From NCBI GenBank assembly GCA_021771265.1, contig JAETPK010000015.1:1-34104 (forward strand): a stretch of DNA of 34,104 nucleotides, read 5' to 3'. Source of the stretch: Oscillospiraceae bacterium (GTDB taxonomy: Bacteria > Bacillota > Clostridia > Oscillospirales > Oscillospiraceae). How positions within the stretch are numbered: the first letter of the stretch is position 1; the number at the start of each line of letters is the position of its first letter. Positions 25,629 to 34,068 of this stretch are shown in pieces. The notes beneath the pieces were generated by a model. It had not been told where the DNA came from and did no database searches. It worked only from the letters and a program-made list of their open reading frames with translations. The translations under genes were made by a program, and so were the position numbers.

Positions 25629-25853
25629 ATGAAAGACAACGACGGCATTCTGGCACTATTGCAGGACATCAAGGAGATGCTGTTCGGCCTCGCCCTGCTG
25701 CTGGCCGGCATCGTCCTTTGCCTGGTGGGCGCCGCGGTGAACGGCGGGCTGGGCATCCTGTTGGTCGTGGTGGGCTTCATCGTGGCCGTGGCCGGTATCA
25801 GCTATGTCCACCACGGCTACACCCACCACGAAGTTGTGGAAAAACAAGATTGA
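25629..25853 (+). CDS. Small two-helix membrane protein
   Basis: A 74-residue protein with a charged N terminus (MKDNDGILALLQDIKEM), two hydrophobic segments of about 18-20 residues (residues about 18-37 and 41-58) and a His-rich cytoplasmic or external tail (YVHHGYTHHEVVEKQD). Function is unknown. It has a good RBS (AAGGAG 6 bases before the ATG) and lies 12 bases before the PgeF-family gene, so it may be in the same transcript. Confidence 0.75.
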   Translation: MKDNDGILALLQDIKEMLFGLALLLAGIVLCLVGAAVNGGLGILLVVVGFIVAVAGISYVHHGYTHHEVVEKQD

Positions 25854-25865
25854 ACGGAGGTTTCC

Positions 25866-26666
25866 ATGTCTTTTGACATCCATGAACAAAACGGTCTCGT
25901 CTTTTTGACCTCCCCCCTGTTGGCTGGCGTCCGCCACGGGTTTTCCACCCGCGCCGGCGGCGTCAGTCCGGCGCCCTTCGATTCTTTGAACCTGCGGACC
26001 GGCTGCGCTGACAGCCCGGAAAACCTGCGGGAAAATTTCCGCCGCTTCTGCGGCGCCATCGGCGCGGACCACCATCGGGTGGTCCTGGCCAAGCAGGTCC
26101 ATGAGACCACCGTCCGCCGCTGTACCGCCGCTGATGCCGGCAAGGGCCTGTGGTCGGAGCGGGACTACACCGCTGACGCCCTCATCACCAACGAACGGGA
26201 CCTGCCCCTGGCGGTCTTCTCCGCCGACTGTGGCATCATTTTGCTGTACGACCCCGTCCGCTCGGCCATCGGCGCCATCCACGCCGGCTGGCGGGGCTGC
26301 GCCGGCGGCATCGTGGAAAAGACCGTGTGGGAGCTGGAGCGGGCCTATGGCTCCCGCCCCGGCGATCTGCTGGCCGCCGTGGGCCCCTGCATCGGCCAGT
26401 GCTGCTTTGAAACGGACTGCGACGTGCCCGCCGCCATGACCGCCGCCCTGGGCGAAGCCGCCGCACCCTATCTGGCGCGGCGGGGCGCCAAGTGGCACGT
26501 GGACCTGGCGGGCCTCAACCGCCAGTGGCTGGTGAAGGCCGGCGTCCTGCCGGAGCGCATCGGCCTGTGCGGCCTGTGCACCGCCTGCCGGCCGGACCTG
26601 TTCTGGTCCCACCGGAAAATGGGCGAGGCCCGGGGCGTCCAGTGCGCCATGATCACCCTCACCTGA
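25866..26666 (+). CDS. pgeF: YfiH/PgeF-family protein (copper-containing laccase-fold enzyme)
   Basis: A 266-residue cytoplasmic protein of the DUF152/YfiH family. E. coli PgeF removes misplaced L-Ser from peptidoglycan precursors; relatives are annotated as polyphenol oxidase or purine nucleoside phosphorylase-like. The metal-binding and active-site triad is visible: H79 in AKQVHET, C122 in FSADCG and H139 in IHAGWRG. Family motifs GPCIGQCCFE and LCTACRPDLFWSHR follow. The start codon lies 12 bases after the preceding small gene. The exact physiological substrate here is not certain. Confidence 0.92.
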   Translation: MSFDIHEQNGLVFLTSPLLAGVRHGFSTRAGGVSPAPFDSLNLRTGCADSPENLRENFRRFCGAIGADHHRVVLAKQVHETTVRRCTAADAGKGLWSERDYTADALITNERDLPLAVFSADCGIILLYDPVRSAIGAIHAGWRGCAGGIVEKTVWELERAYGSRPGDLLAAVGPCIGQCCFETDCDVPAAMTAALGEAAAPYLARRGAKWHVDLAGLNRQWLVKAGVLPERIGLCGLCTACRPDLFWSHRKMGEARGVQCAMITLT

Positions 26667-26687
26667 CAGTCTGCCGGGAGGTATCCT

Positions 26688-28232
26688 ATGAAACACCGCT
26701 TTTTAAAGAGCCTGTGCGCCCTGTGTCTGGCGCCGCTGCTGCTGACCGGCTGCTGGTCCGAGGACCCGGAGGAACCGGACAGCGGTCAGCTACTGGTCTC
26801 CCAGGAGCCGGCGGAGCCCCAGCAGGAGGCTATTATCCTGCCCGCCGATTTCACCCTGCCCTATCTGCCCGGCCAGACCATGGACCCGGTCACCTGCGCC
26901 GACGGGATGCAGCAGGTGGTGGGCTCCCTGCTGTACGAGGGGCTGTTCCAGCTGGATGAACAGCTGGAGCCCCAGCAGGTCCTCTGCGCCGGCTACACCT
27001 ACGACCCGGAGACATACACGTATGTGTTCACCCTCCGCGCCGGCGTCATCTTTTCCGACGGCTCCCCCCTGACGGCGGACGATGTGGCCCAGACCCTGCG
27101 GCGGGCCAGCGCCTCCGCCCGGTACGGAGAGCGGCTGAAAAACGTGGCCTCCATCACCGCCGGGGCGGGGAGCGTCACCGTGGTCCTCACCGGGCCCGGC
27201 ACCGGCCTTGCCGCCCTGCTGGACATTCCCATCGTCAAGGCCGGCACGGAATCCGACGCCATCCCCACCGGCACCGGCCCCTACGTCTACTCCGCCGAGG
27301 ACGGCCCCCACCTCACCGCCAACCCAAGCTGGTGGCAGTCCGGCAGCGTCCCGGTGGAGACCATCGGCCTCTCCGCCGCCGGGGACCGGGACGCCATGCT
27401 CTACCAGTTCACCTCCCACGACATCCAGCTTATCACCGCCGACCTGACGGGCACGGCGCCTGTCAGCGTCACCGGCAGCATCAGCTTTCAGGACGCGGAC
27501 ACCACCATTTTGCAGTACGTGGGCTTCAACACGCAAAAGGCCCCCTTTGACAGCGCCGCCCTGCGGTCCGCCCTGAGCCTTGGCGTCAACCGCGGCTCCG
27601 TGGTCAGCGCCTACCTCTCCGGCCACGGCGCCGCCGCCCAGTTTCCCATTTCCCCTGTCTCCCCCCTGTATCCGTCGGAGCTGGAGGAGACCTATTCCTA
27701 TGACGCCTTTGCCGCCGCCATGGCGGAGGCGGGCTATGCCGCCGGCACTGCCCGGACCGCCACGCTGCTGGTGAACAGTGAGAACAGCTTCAAGGTCTCC
27801 GCCGCGGAGCAGATTGCCCAGAGCCTGTCCGCCTTTGACCTGGACATCCAGGTCCGGGCCCTGCCGTGGGAGGAGTACACCGCCGCCCTGGCCGCCGGAG
27901 ACTTCGACCTGTATTACGGCGAGGTGAAGCTCACCGCCGACTGGGACCTGTCCGCCCTTCTGGGCACCGGCGGCGCCCTGAACTACGGCGGCTGGTCCAG
28001 CGCCCAAACGGACCAGCTGCTGGCCAGCTGTGCCGCCGCCTCGGACCGGGGCGCCGCCCTGAAAGCCCTGTGCGCCCACCTGCGCCAGCAGTCCCCCATT
28101 CTTCCGGTGTGCTTCAAATCCACTTCCGTTCTGGTGCAGACCGGCGTGGTGGAGGGGCTGAAGCCCACCATGTCCAACCCCTTTTATGACCTGACCGCCT
28201 GCACCATCCACCTGCGGGAAACAGCTGCATAA
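26688..28232 (+). CDS. Peptide/nickel-type ABC transporter solute-binding lipoprotein
   Basis: A 514-residue extracytoplasmic lipoprotein of the SBP family 5 (OppA/DppA type). The N terminus MKHRFLKSLCALCLAPLLLT is a signal peptide, followed by a lipobox ending in GC with the lipid-modified C22. Typical stretches are PVTCADGMQQVVGSLLYEGL and YTYVFTLRAGVIFSDGSPLT. It probably binds peptides or similar ligands. No ABC permease or ATPase genes lie nearby, so the partner is elsewhere, or the protein acts in sensing. RBS GGGAGG is 6 bases before the ATG. It ends in a terminator. Confidence 0.9.
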   Translation: MKHRFLKSLCALCLAPLLLTGCWSEDPEEPDSGQLLVSQEPAEPQQEAIILPADFTLPYLPGQTMDPVTCADGMQQVVGSLLYEGLFQLDEQLEPQQVLCAGYTYDPETYTYVFTLRAGVIFSDGSPLTADDVAQTLRRASASARYGERLKNVASITAGAGSVTVVLTGPGTGLAALLDIPIVKAGTESDAIPTGTGPYVYSAEDGPHLTANPSWWQSGSVPVETIGLSAAGDRDAMLYQFTSHDIQLITADLTGTAPVSVTGSISFQDADTTILQYVGFNTQKAPFDSAALRSALSLGVNRGSVVSAYLSGHGAAAQFPISPVSPLYPSELEETYSYDAFAAAMAEAGYAAGTARTATLLVNSENSFKVSAAEQIAQSLSAFDLDIQVRALPWEEYTAALAAGDFDLYYGEVKLTADWDLSALLGTGGALNYGGWSSAQTDQLLASCAAASDRGAALKALCAHLRQQSPILPVCFKSTSVLVQTGVVEGLKPTMSNPFYDLTACTIHLRETAA

Positions 28233-28314
28233 AAATGGCTGCAAGCTATTTTTTGCGCCGCGTGGTCCGTCCTCGGGCCATGGCTGAAGCCAAAATTTAT
28301 GTTGCGCAGCAGTT

Positions 28315-28347
28315 AAAAAAGGACGCCGCTGGGCGTCCTTCTTTTTT
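28315..28347 (+). terminator. Terminator after the lipoprotein gene
   Basis: GGACGCC (28321-28327) pairs with GGCGTCC (28332-28338), with A-run before and TTCTTTTTT after. It also overlaps the last codons of the convergent GIY-YIG gene, whose stop is at 28347-28349. The interval 28233-28314 shows no gene. Confidence 0.85.
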
Positions 28348-28631
28348 CAGCGGCGGTCTTTTCCGCGCATCTCCACCTGCATGCTCTCCTTTTCCGCCAG
28401 CAGGGCCAGTTTCTGCCCCCTGGTCAGTTTTTTGATGGCTGCCTCCCGCCGCAGGGCGGCGGAGCGGTCCGGCAGCGTCTCCTGATACACCAGCTCCACC
28501 GGCAGGCGGCTGCGGGTGTATTTGGCGCCCTTTCCGCTTTGATGGACCGCCACCCGCCGGGACACCTGGCTGGTGCTGCCGGTGTACAGGGAGCCGTCCC
28601 CGCAGCGGAGCATATACACATAATAGGCCAT
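28347..28631 (-). CDS. GIY-YIG domain protein (UPF0213/YhbQ type)
   Basis: A 94-residue protein with the GIY-YIG nuclease fold. The motif is seen as YVYMLRCGDGSLYTGST, followed by H30 and a Lys/Arg-rich segment (GKGAKYTRSRLPVELVY) and REAAIKKLTRGQKLALL. Related single-domain proteins have been linked to DNA repair, but the role is not proven. RBS GGAGGG lies only 3-4 bases from the ATG. The gene converges on the lipoprotein gene. No gene is seen between 28632 and 28813 apart from a terminator hairpin. Confidence 0.88.
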   Translation of the reverse strand: MAYYVYMLRCGDGSLYTGSTSQVSRRVAVHQSGKGAKYTRSRLPVELVYQETLPDRSAALRREAAIKKLTRGQKLALLAEKESMQVEMRGKDRR

Positions 28632-28740
28632 AGTCCCTCCGTCACAGCCGGAGACTGGCTCCGGCCCTCACAGTCGATGTAAGTCTATGAAACCGCTTTT
28701 TTTCCCTGCCGTCAAGAGAAAGTTTCTCCGGAGACGGAAC

Positions 28741-28770
28741 AAGGCCCCGCACCGAAAGGTGCGGGGCCTT
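28741..28770 (-). terminator. Terminator hairpin after the SLH protein gene
   Basis: AAGGCCCCGCACC (28741-28753) and GGTGCGGGGCCTT (28758-28770) are a perfect 13-base stem with a GAAA/TTTC loop. No strong U-run follows, but the stem is very stable and lies 44 bases after the stop. Confidence 0.6.
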
Positions 28771-28813
28771 GCCAGTTCAGTCCCTACAGGGCTGACGCTT
28801 CACAGTGTGAAGA

Positions 28814-31339
28814 TCAGGCCTTGTCGGTGACCACGAACAGATAGGTGAACTCACCGTTGCTGTTCATGACGCCGTAGACTGCCTCAGCCTCGTAATCGGA
28901 GGCCAGCTTCTTGGCGGAGACGGTCTTCATGTCGCCGTCGTCCACGGCCATGATCTTGGCGCCGTCGGCCAGATAATAGTCGCAGTCCTCGATGGAGACA
29001 ACGCCATTCTTCTGCTTGATCGTACCGTCGGAGATGGTGGTCTGAGCGGTCCAATCCTCGGTGTCGGCATCGTCAGCGGGATAGCTCTTCTCGGTGACGG
29101 TGGTGAACTTGGTCACATAGCCGTTGTCGTCGTACTCGACCTCGGTGAACAGGCCAATGCCCAGAGTGCCGTTGTCCTCGTCGAACTTGACCTTGGTGAC
29201 CTCGCCGTTCAGAACGGCCTTGTAGCTGTAGTACACGTTCTCGTCGGCGTCGGTGCCGCGGCGGTCATACTTGTCCTTGTACAGGAAGATCACATCGCCG
29301 CTCTTGTCGCCGCCCTTGGCGGTACCGGCATCGCCCAGGTCGATGAACACATACTTGGCGTAGCTGCTGCTGTTCTTCTCGAACACCACGGCGATGTAAG
29401 CGTTGTCGCCGGAGGTGCTCTTCGTGGTGATCTCGGGAACCTTCTTGATGCCGGTGTACACGGAGACATCGTCATCCTCATCCACCACCACGAAGACGGT
29501 GGAGCTAGTGCCGCGGGCCAGAGTCTTGGTGCCGTTCTTGATAGCAACGGTGTCCTTATCGGTCACGGTGCTGCTGGCATCGATCTTTTCACCCTCAGCC
29601 TTCTCGGTCAGCTTGTACTTGTCGTTGGTGACAGTGTAGCTGAACCAAGCGCCGGTGGCATACTCCTTGTTCAGTTCCTCAGCATCATCCTGGCCCTTGA
29701 CGGAGGTGCCGCCCACCTTGTCGATGGTGATCTCCTCGTTGGTGCCGTCCAGGAAGTAAGCGTTGGCGCGGACGGTAGCCTTGCTGGAGTTGGAAGCGGC
29801 ATAGAAGTCGTCGATGTAGACATACTTGCCGTCGTCCTCAACGCCGTCGGCGAAGATGACGTAGCCATAGGAATCCAGATACAGGTCATAGTCTTCCTTG
29901 ACGCTGTAATCGCCGTCGAAGCCGTTGCCCTCGTTGTAGGTCTTGCTGTAATCATAGGTGGTACCGCCGGCGGTAACGTTCTCGCCGTCCTCATAGCTGG
30001 TGACAGCGGCGGTGACCTTCTCAGCCTTGGCGATGGACTTGACCTCGTTGTCCGCCACGGTGACCAGGACATAGTCCTCGTCCTCATAGGCGTCCAGGTT
30101 GTCAAAGTCGTCGCTGGACAAGGTCATGTCGACCTTGCTGGAATCAACATTGTCGCCCAGGGTGGTGTCGTCAGCCCACTCGATGTCCAGCTCCTCGTCA
30201 TCGTCGTCATAGTCGCCGGAGACCTGAGCCAGATAGGTGTTGATGGAGACGATGCGGACAGTGTCATCAGCATCCTCGCCCTCGATGATATAGGCCTCGG
30301 TCAGAACGCCGTTGCCGCCGATCTTGGCGTCGTCGTTGTTCTTGGCCACGGCGAACTCACTGTTGTTCTTGGTGGGCAGCTTGGTCAGAACGCCGTCCAC
30401 ATAGTAAGCGTCCTGCTTGTTGACCTGCTCAAAGTCGTAATCATCGCCCAGGTCGGCGCGGACAGTCTTGCCTTTCACTTCCTCAGTGTAGGTGGCGTCG
30501 GGAGTCTTGGCATACTTGCCGATCTCGTCGTTCTTGATCTTCCACTGGTTGCAGGGACGGCCGAAGTTGTCATCGCCAGCGTCGTTCAGCTTCAGGTTGG
30601 GGAAGTACTTCTCGGCGAACTGCATGTAGTCGTCGTCCTTGATGTACTGCTTGCTGGAAGTGTTCTTCATGTCCTTGGCGTCGTTGCCGCCCACGACGAC
30701 CTGCGCGCCGTTGACGGTGACGGTGGTCTTGGAGTCATACTCCACCATGGTGGCCTGCAGGGTGTTCAGGGCATACAGGCAGGCCTCTTCACGGGTGACA
30801 GCCTTGGAGCCGTTGAAGGCCTCGGTCAGACCGTCGTCCAAGTCGATGCCGATGGCCAGCTTGGCAACGTTGATGGACCAGTTGGGGCCAGTGAAGCCTT
30901 CCTCGTCGGAATCATAGCCCAGAGCGCCCAGCAGCATCTTCATGAAGGCATAGCCGTTCAGGGTGCCGGCGGGACGGAAGGTGCCATCGGCGTAGCCGTT
31001 GATGATGCCTTCCTTGGCGCAGTAGGTGATGTAGCCGGCAAAGGTGCTGTTGGCGGGAACATCAGAGAAAGGTGCGGAAGTCGCAGACAGAGCGTCCGCG
31101 GTGGTGGGGCCCAGGATCATGTTGCAGATGATCTTGGCGGCCGCGCCACGGGTCAGGGTGTTGGTGGGACGGAAATCGCCGGCGGAATAGCCGTCAACGA
31201 TGTCCAGCTCGGAGATCACGGCGACGGCTTCGTCATAAGTGATCTTGCTGCCGTCCGTGAAGTCCTTGGCGCCGGCGCTGATAGTGACCAGGGACATGGT
31301 CATAACCAGAGCCAGAACCAGAGAAAGGAACTTCTTCAT
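28814..31339 (-). CDS. Surface-layer homology (SLH) domain protein
   Basis: A secreted cell-surface protein of 841 residues. The signal peptide is MKKFLSLVLALVMTMSLVTI followed by SAGAKD. Three SLH repeats occupy about residues 26-190 (key stretches VDGYSAGDFRPTNTLTRGAA, FSDVPANSTFAGYI and INGYADGTFRPAGTLNGYAF); they normally anchor the protein to pyruvylated secondary cell-wall polymer. The rest is acidic, Asp/Thr/Val-rich and probably beta-sheet (EDADDTVRIVSINTYLAQVS). Codon use is strongly biased, consistent with abundant expression. The ATG at 31339 has AAAGGAGG 11 bases upstream. The frame is open upstream, but that stretch is a structured 130-base leader. It may be a major surface protein. 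Confidence 0.93.
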   Translation of the reverse strand: MKKFLSLVLALVMTMSLVTISAGAKDFTDGSKITYDEAVAVISELDIVDGYSAGDFRPTNTLTRGAAAKIICNMILGPTTADALSATSAPFSDVPANSTFAGYITYCAKEGIINGYADGTFRPAGTLNGYAFMKMLLGALGYDSDEEGFTGPNWSINVAKLAIGIDLDDGLTEAFNGSKAVTREEACLYALNTLQATMVEYDSKTTVTVNGAQVVVGGNDAKDMKNTSSKQYIKDDDYMQFAEKYFPNLKLNDAGDDNFGRPCNQWKIKNDEIGKYAKTPDATYTEEVKGKTVRADLGDDYDFEQVNKQDAYYVDGVLTKLPTKNNSEFAVAKNNDDAKIGGNGVLTEAYIIEGEDADDTVRIVSINTYLAQVSGDYDDDDEELDIEWADDTTLGDNVDSSKVDMTLSSDDFDNLDAYEDEDYVLVTVADNEVKSIAKAEKVTAAVTSYEDGENVTAGGTTYDYSKTYNEGNGFDGDYSVKEDYDLYLDSYGYVIFADGVEDDGKYVYIDDFYAASNSSKATVRANAYFLDGTNEEITIDKVGGTSVKGQDDAEELNKEYATGAWFSYTVTNDKYKLTEKAEGEKIDASSTVTDKDTVAIKNGTKTLARGTSSTVFVVVDEDDDVSVYTGIKKVPEITTKSTSGDNAYIAVVFEKNSSSYAKYVFIDLGDAGTAKGGDKSGDVIFLYKDKYDRRGTDADENVYYSYKAVLNGEVTKVKFDEDNGTLGIGLFTEVEYDDNGYVTKFTTVTEKSYPADDADTEDWTAQTTISDGTIKQKNGVVSIEDCDYYLADGAKIMAVDDGDMKTVSAKKLASDYEAEAVYGVMNSNGEFTYLFVVTDKA

Positions 31340-31474
31340 GGGATCTTTTTCCTCCTTTAAAATATTCGCGGCGTCCGTCGGCGTTTCCGCCGGCTCAGAG
31401 ATCCTGCCGAGGGCTAGCCAACCCCGGAAGCGTCCCGGAGACAGCGGAGGTCCTCCGCCGTTCACCGCATCTGC

Positions 31475-31503
31475 AATATACCAAGAAAAAATTCTCATGT
31501 AAA
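31475..31503 (-). promoter_or_regulatory. Promoter of the SLH protein gene
   Basis: Minus strand TTTACA (31498-31503), 17-base spacer, TATATT (31475-31480). The leader to the ATG at 31339 is about 130 bases and contains a GCGGAGG/CCTCCGC hairpin near its start. Confidence 0.7.
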
Positions 31504-31595
31504 CGGTTTTTAGCCCGTTTTAATCGAAATGAAACGGTGGAAAGTTTTCGTTTTTGCGTTTTGTCATGCAGGGATAACCAGGCCCACGCCGGGGC

Positions 31596-31640
31596 AAAAA
31601 AAGAGCGGCAGCGTCCCCCTGACGGAAACGCTGTCACTCT
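31596..31640 (-). terminator. Terminator of the doubled recombinase-like gene
   Basis: Read leftward, CAGCGT pairs with ACGCTG (31628-31633 and 31609-31614), and an outer AGAG/CTCT pair precedes a T7 run at 31602-31596. It overlaps the stop codon at 31634-31636. Confidence 0.7.
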
Positions 31641-32902
31641 GAGCTGGCATGCAGGTAATATTTCTGCCGGCGCTGCTCCAACTCCCCCTCCGCCACCAGG
31701 CGCTGCAAAATGGGGGCGCACTGGCGGCTGTCGATGTGCAGCAGCTGGGCGATGTCCTTGCGGTAGGCAAAGCCCTCCCGGGTCAGATACTCCCGAATGA
31801 CGGTACTGTGCTCCTCCGGCGGCACCACGGTGCCCGGCAGGTAATACTTGGTGCCGATGCGCACCAGCTTCTTCTGCTCCAGCAGGCGGTTCAGCCGGGC
31901 GTGGGCGGCGGTTTTGGAGACCCCCAGCAGACGGCACACCGTTCCCCGGGAAATGCAGCCGTCTTCCATGACCTGTCCCAGCAGCAGGGCTTCCTCCCCC
32001 TCCCGGCGCTCGTTCTTCCGCAGCTGCCGCAGCTGCACGTCCTCTAGTCCGCCCCGGATGAGGGCGGCCCGGGTCAGCCGGGACAGGCGGGGCAGGTCCA
32101 AGGGGCTGCGGGCCTGGGCCGTCAGCAGCACGTGAGGGTCATCCCCCGGCAGCCGCGCCGCCCGGGCTTCCTCCAGAATGCGGCCCACGGTATTGGTCAC
32201 GGGCACCGTCCGGTCCGCCAGGCGGATGGTCCCCTCCTCCAGGGACACCCGGTCCCAGGTGAGATCCACGATCTCCCGGGCGGAAAGGCCCATCTGCCAG
32301 GTCAGCCACAGGGCCAGGCCCGCCGGCGTGCTCCGCTCCGCCTGGAGCACCTTCCACAGCTTGAATTCGTCCACCTGGCCGGCGCTCTCCCGCCGGGGCC
32401 GCGCCTCCGGCGGATGTGCCGCCACCAGCGGGCCGTACCGGGCCTGGAGGGCGGGGACCTCCACGCCGCTGACGCGGGCCACCGTGGCCCAGTCCCAACG
32501 CTCCAGCTGGCGGAGGACCCAGTCATGGCGCAGGTCCATCAGCCGGACCTGCTTCTGCCCGGCGGCGTCCAGCGCCTGCCGGGCCAGCCGGGAGATGGAT
32601 TCTGGCTGCATGGGGCCGGCGGTCCGCTCCGAAAAAAGCACCCAGGCTCCGCCGCTCCCCTCTTCCCGCAGCCGCCGGAGATAGGAGGCCAGCTCCTCCT
32701 CCATGGGCACGGACCTGTCCGGCAGGTCCAGCTGGGCGTCCTGAAACGACACCTGCGCCCAGGTCAGTCCGGCGATCTCCTCCCGGGAGAGGCCCGCCAG
32801 CCAGGAAAGGCGCAGCACCGTGCCCGCCGGGTCCATTTGATGCTCCGCCAGCAGCCGGGTCATGGTCTCCCGGTCCGGGCGGTTGATGGTGTGCTTTCGC
32901 AA
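31634..32902 (-). CDS. Protein with two degenerate tyrosine-recombinase-like domains and C-terminal winged helices
   Basis: A 422-residue protein. Residues about 25-155 resemble a tyrosine recombinase catalytic domain: SWLAGLSREEIAGLTW, then LMDLRHDWVLRQLERWDWAT and VARVSGVEV. The first Arg seems replaced by Ser, HxxR reads MDLR, and the last His and Tyr are not clear. Residues about 185-300 repeat the pattern (WQMGLSAREIVDLTWDRVSL, LSRLTRAALIRGGLED) without catalytic residues. The C terminus has winged-helix-like segments (SRGTVCRLLGVSKTAAHARL and YRKDIAQLLHIDSRQC). It is probably a DNA-binding regulator rather than a recombinase. The start is TTG at 32902, supported by AAGGAGG 6 bases upstream. 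It lies just upstream of the SLH gene, in the same direction. Confidence 0.65.
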   Translation of the reverse strand: MRKHTINRPDRETMTRLLAEHQMDPAGTVLRLSWLAGLSREEIAGLTWAQVSFQDAQLDLPDRSVPMEEELASYLRRLREEGSGGAWVLFSERTAGPMQPESISRLARQALDAAGQKQVRLMDLRHDWVLRQLERWDWATVARVSGVEVPALQARYGPLVAAHPPEARPRRESAGQVDEFKLWKVLQAERSTPAGLALWLTWQMGLSAREIVDLTWDRVSLEEGTIRLADRTVPVTNTVGRILEEARAARLPGDDPHVLLTAQARSPLDLPRLSRLTRAALIRGGLEDVQLRQLRKNERREGEEALLLGQVMEDGCISRGTVCRLLGVSKTAAHARLNRLLEQKKLVRIGTKYYLPGTVVPPEEHSTVIREYLTREGFAYRKDIAQLLHIDSRQCAPILQRLVAEGELEQRRQKYYLHASSE

Positions 32903-32966
32903 CGGGCGCCTCCTTTGTTATCTTTGCATGACAAGTTGTGTGTACTTTTTCAAGTTATTTCCTTTT

Positions 32967-33296
32967 TTACTCCGCCCGCTTTGCCCGGGACAGGGGATTT
33001 TTCTCCCGTAGGAAGCCCTCCACCTCCCAGCAGCCGCTGGCCGTGACAAAGCCGCCGCTGAGGCGGTCCTCCTCGGTATATAGCACGGCGTCGTATTCCA
33101 TTTTTTCCACGCTGGTGCTCAGACTGCCGGAGATCAGGTACTTTCCCGGCTGGAACGCCGTCCCGCTGAAGCGGTTCCGGTGGCCCAGCAGCTCCAGCGT
33201 CCCGGTCACCGCGTTTTCATGGATCTGGAGCAGCAAGCTGCCGAACCGGGGGCCGATCATGCTTTTCAGCACGATGGAATAGTGCAATTTTTCCAC
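32967..33296 (-). CDS. Small beta-rich conserved hypothetical protein
   Basis: About 109 residues beginning (from GTG) VEKLHYSIVLKSMIGPRFGS, then QIHENAVTGTLELLGHRNRF and GKYLISGSLSTSVEKMEYDA. Short strands with alternating hydrophobic residues suggest a small beta-barrel. Proteins of similar outline occur in Clostridia; I know of no function. GTG at 33296 is chosen because AGGAG lies 10 bases before it; a long upstream frame has no ribosome site. A possible -10 (TATAAT, minus strand at 33321-33326) lies just upstream, with no clear -35. Confidence 0.6.
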   Translation of the reverse strand: MEKLHYSIVLKSMIGPRFGSLLLQIHENAVTGTLELLGHRNRFSGTAFQPGKYLISGSLSTSVEKMEYDAVLYTEEDRLSGGFVTASGCWEVEGFLREKNPLSRAKRAE

Positions 33297-33375
33297 GATA
33301 TACTCACTCCTGTTGCAATGATTATAGGCAAAGACTTCCTGTCGAAAAACGGACACTTTTGGCAAAAATGCAATG

Positions 33376-33408
33376 TTTTTTGACACTTATGCAGAAATTG
33401 TCAAAAAA
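33376..33408. repeat. Inverted repeat upstream of the small beta-rich gene
   Basis: TTTTTTGACA (33376-33385) and TGTCAAAAAA (33399-33408) are perfect 10-base arms separated by 13 bases. It could be an operator for the adjacent TetR protein or part of a bidirectional terminator. Confidence 0.5.
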
Positions 33409-33410
33409 TA

Positions 33411-33440
33411 AAAACAGACAGGGCTTCCCCTGTCTGTTTT
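33411..33440. terminator. Bidirectional terminator of the TetR gene
   Basis: AAAACAGACAGGG (33411-33423) pairs with CCCTGTCTGTTTT (33428-33440), perfect, with T-runs on both sides. It lies 13 bases past the TetR stop. Confidence 0.85.
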
Positions 33441-33453
33441 TTGCATTTGGTTG

Positions 33454-34068
33454 TTACGCTTCCCGCTCCAACAGCAGCGACCTCAACATTGCACCGGTCG
33501 TCATGCCTTCGGCGATGCTTTCGATCTCCTGGATCACCTCCTGCGGCGTGGTGTCGATCGTATCATTGATCCAGGCCTCCATGACGATCCGCGCCATCTT
33601 CGCGCCGCTTTTCCGCTGTCTTTCCAGGGCCTCGCCCACTGCACCCGGCAGGCCCTCCGGCATTTTTTGGCGGCAATGAGCGGCGATATTGTCCTGCATA
33701 TTCTGGAACGCCGCCCCCAGGACCTCCCACAGCCGTTTCCGCCCCAGGACCCGCAGGAGCGTTTGATAATACGGCCGGTTTTCCGCTGTGTACGCCAGCA
33801 GATCCAGCACCACCTGCTGCCAGGTCAAAAATCCCGCCTGCCGCTGGGGCAGCAGCTCCTGCTCCCGCTGGGCGGACCAGTTCAGAAGCTCGTATATGTC
33901 GCTGAAATGATAATAAAACGACTGCCGGCGGATGCCGCACCGGTCTGCCAGCTCCCGCACCCGGATCTGCTCCAGCGGTTTTTCCCGCAGCAGCCCCCGT
34001 AGGCCCGCCTCCAGCTCTATCTTTGTCCGCGTCTCCTGAAGCTCCGCCTGCCTATCTATGTGTTCCAC
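33454..34068 (-). CDS. TetR/AcrR-family transcriptional regulator
   Basis: A 204-residue regulator with an N-terminal HTH (EQIRVRELADRCGIRRQSFY, then YHFSDIYELLNW) and a helical ligand/dimer domain resembling DhaS-like TetR proteins with a TetR_C_8-type C terminus (LLAYTAENRPYYQTLLRVLG). The start is probably GTG at 34068, about 12 bases after GGGAG; an ATG just upstream at 34078 is out of frame. Its target gene is unknown. The right window edge follows after 36 bases. Confidence 0.85.
   Translation of the reverse strand: MEHIDRQAELQETRTKIELEAGLRGLLREKPLEQIRVRELADRCGIRRQSFYYHFSDIYELLNWSAQREQELLPQRQAGFLTWQQVVLDLLAYTAENRPYYQTLLRVLGRKRLWEVLGAAFQNMQDNIAAHCRQKMPEGLPGAVGEALERQRKSGAKMARIVMEAWINDTIDTTPQEVIQEIESIAEGMTTGAMLRSLLLEREA

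Noticed and set aside
26790-28244. 484-codon open frame antisense to the solute-binding lipoprotein gene
   Set aside because: Same artefact. The lipoprotein on the plus strand has a signal peptide, lipobox, RBS and terminator.
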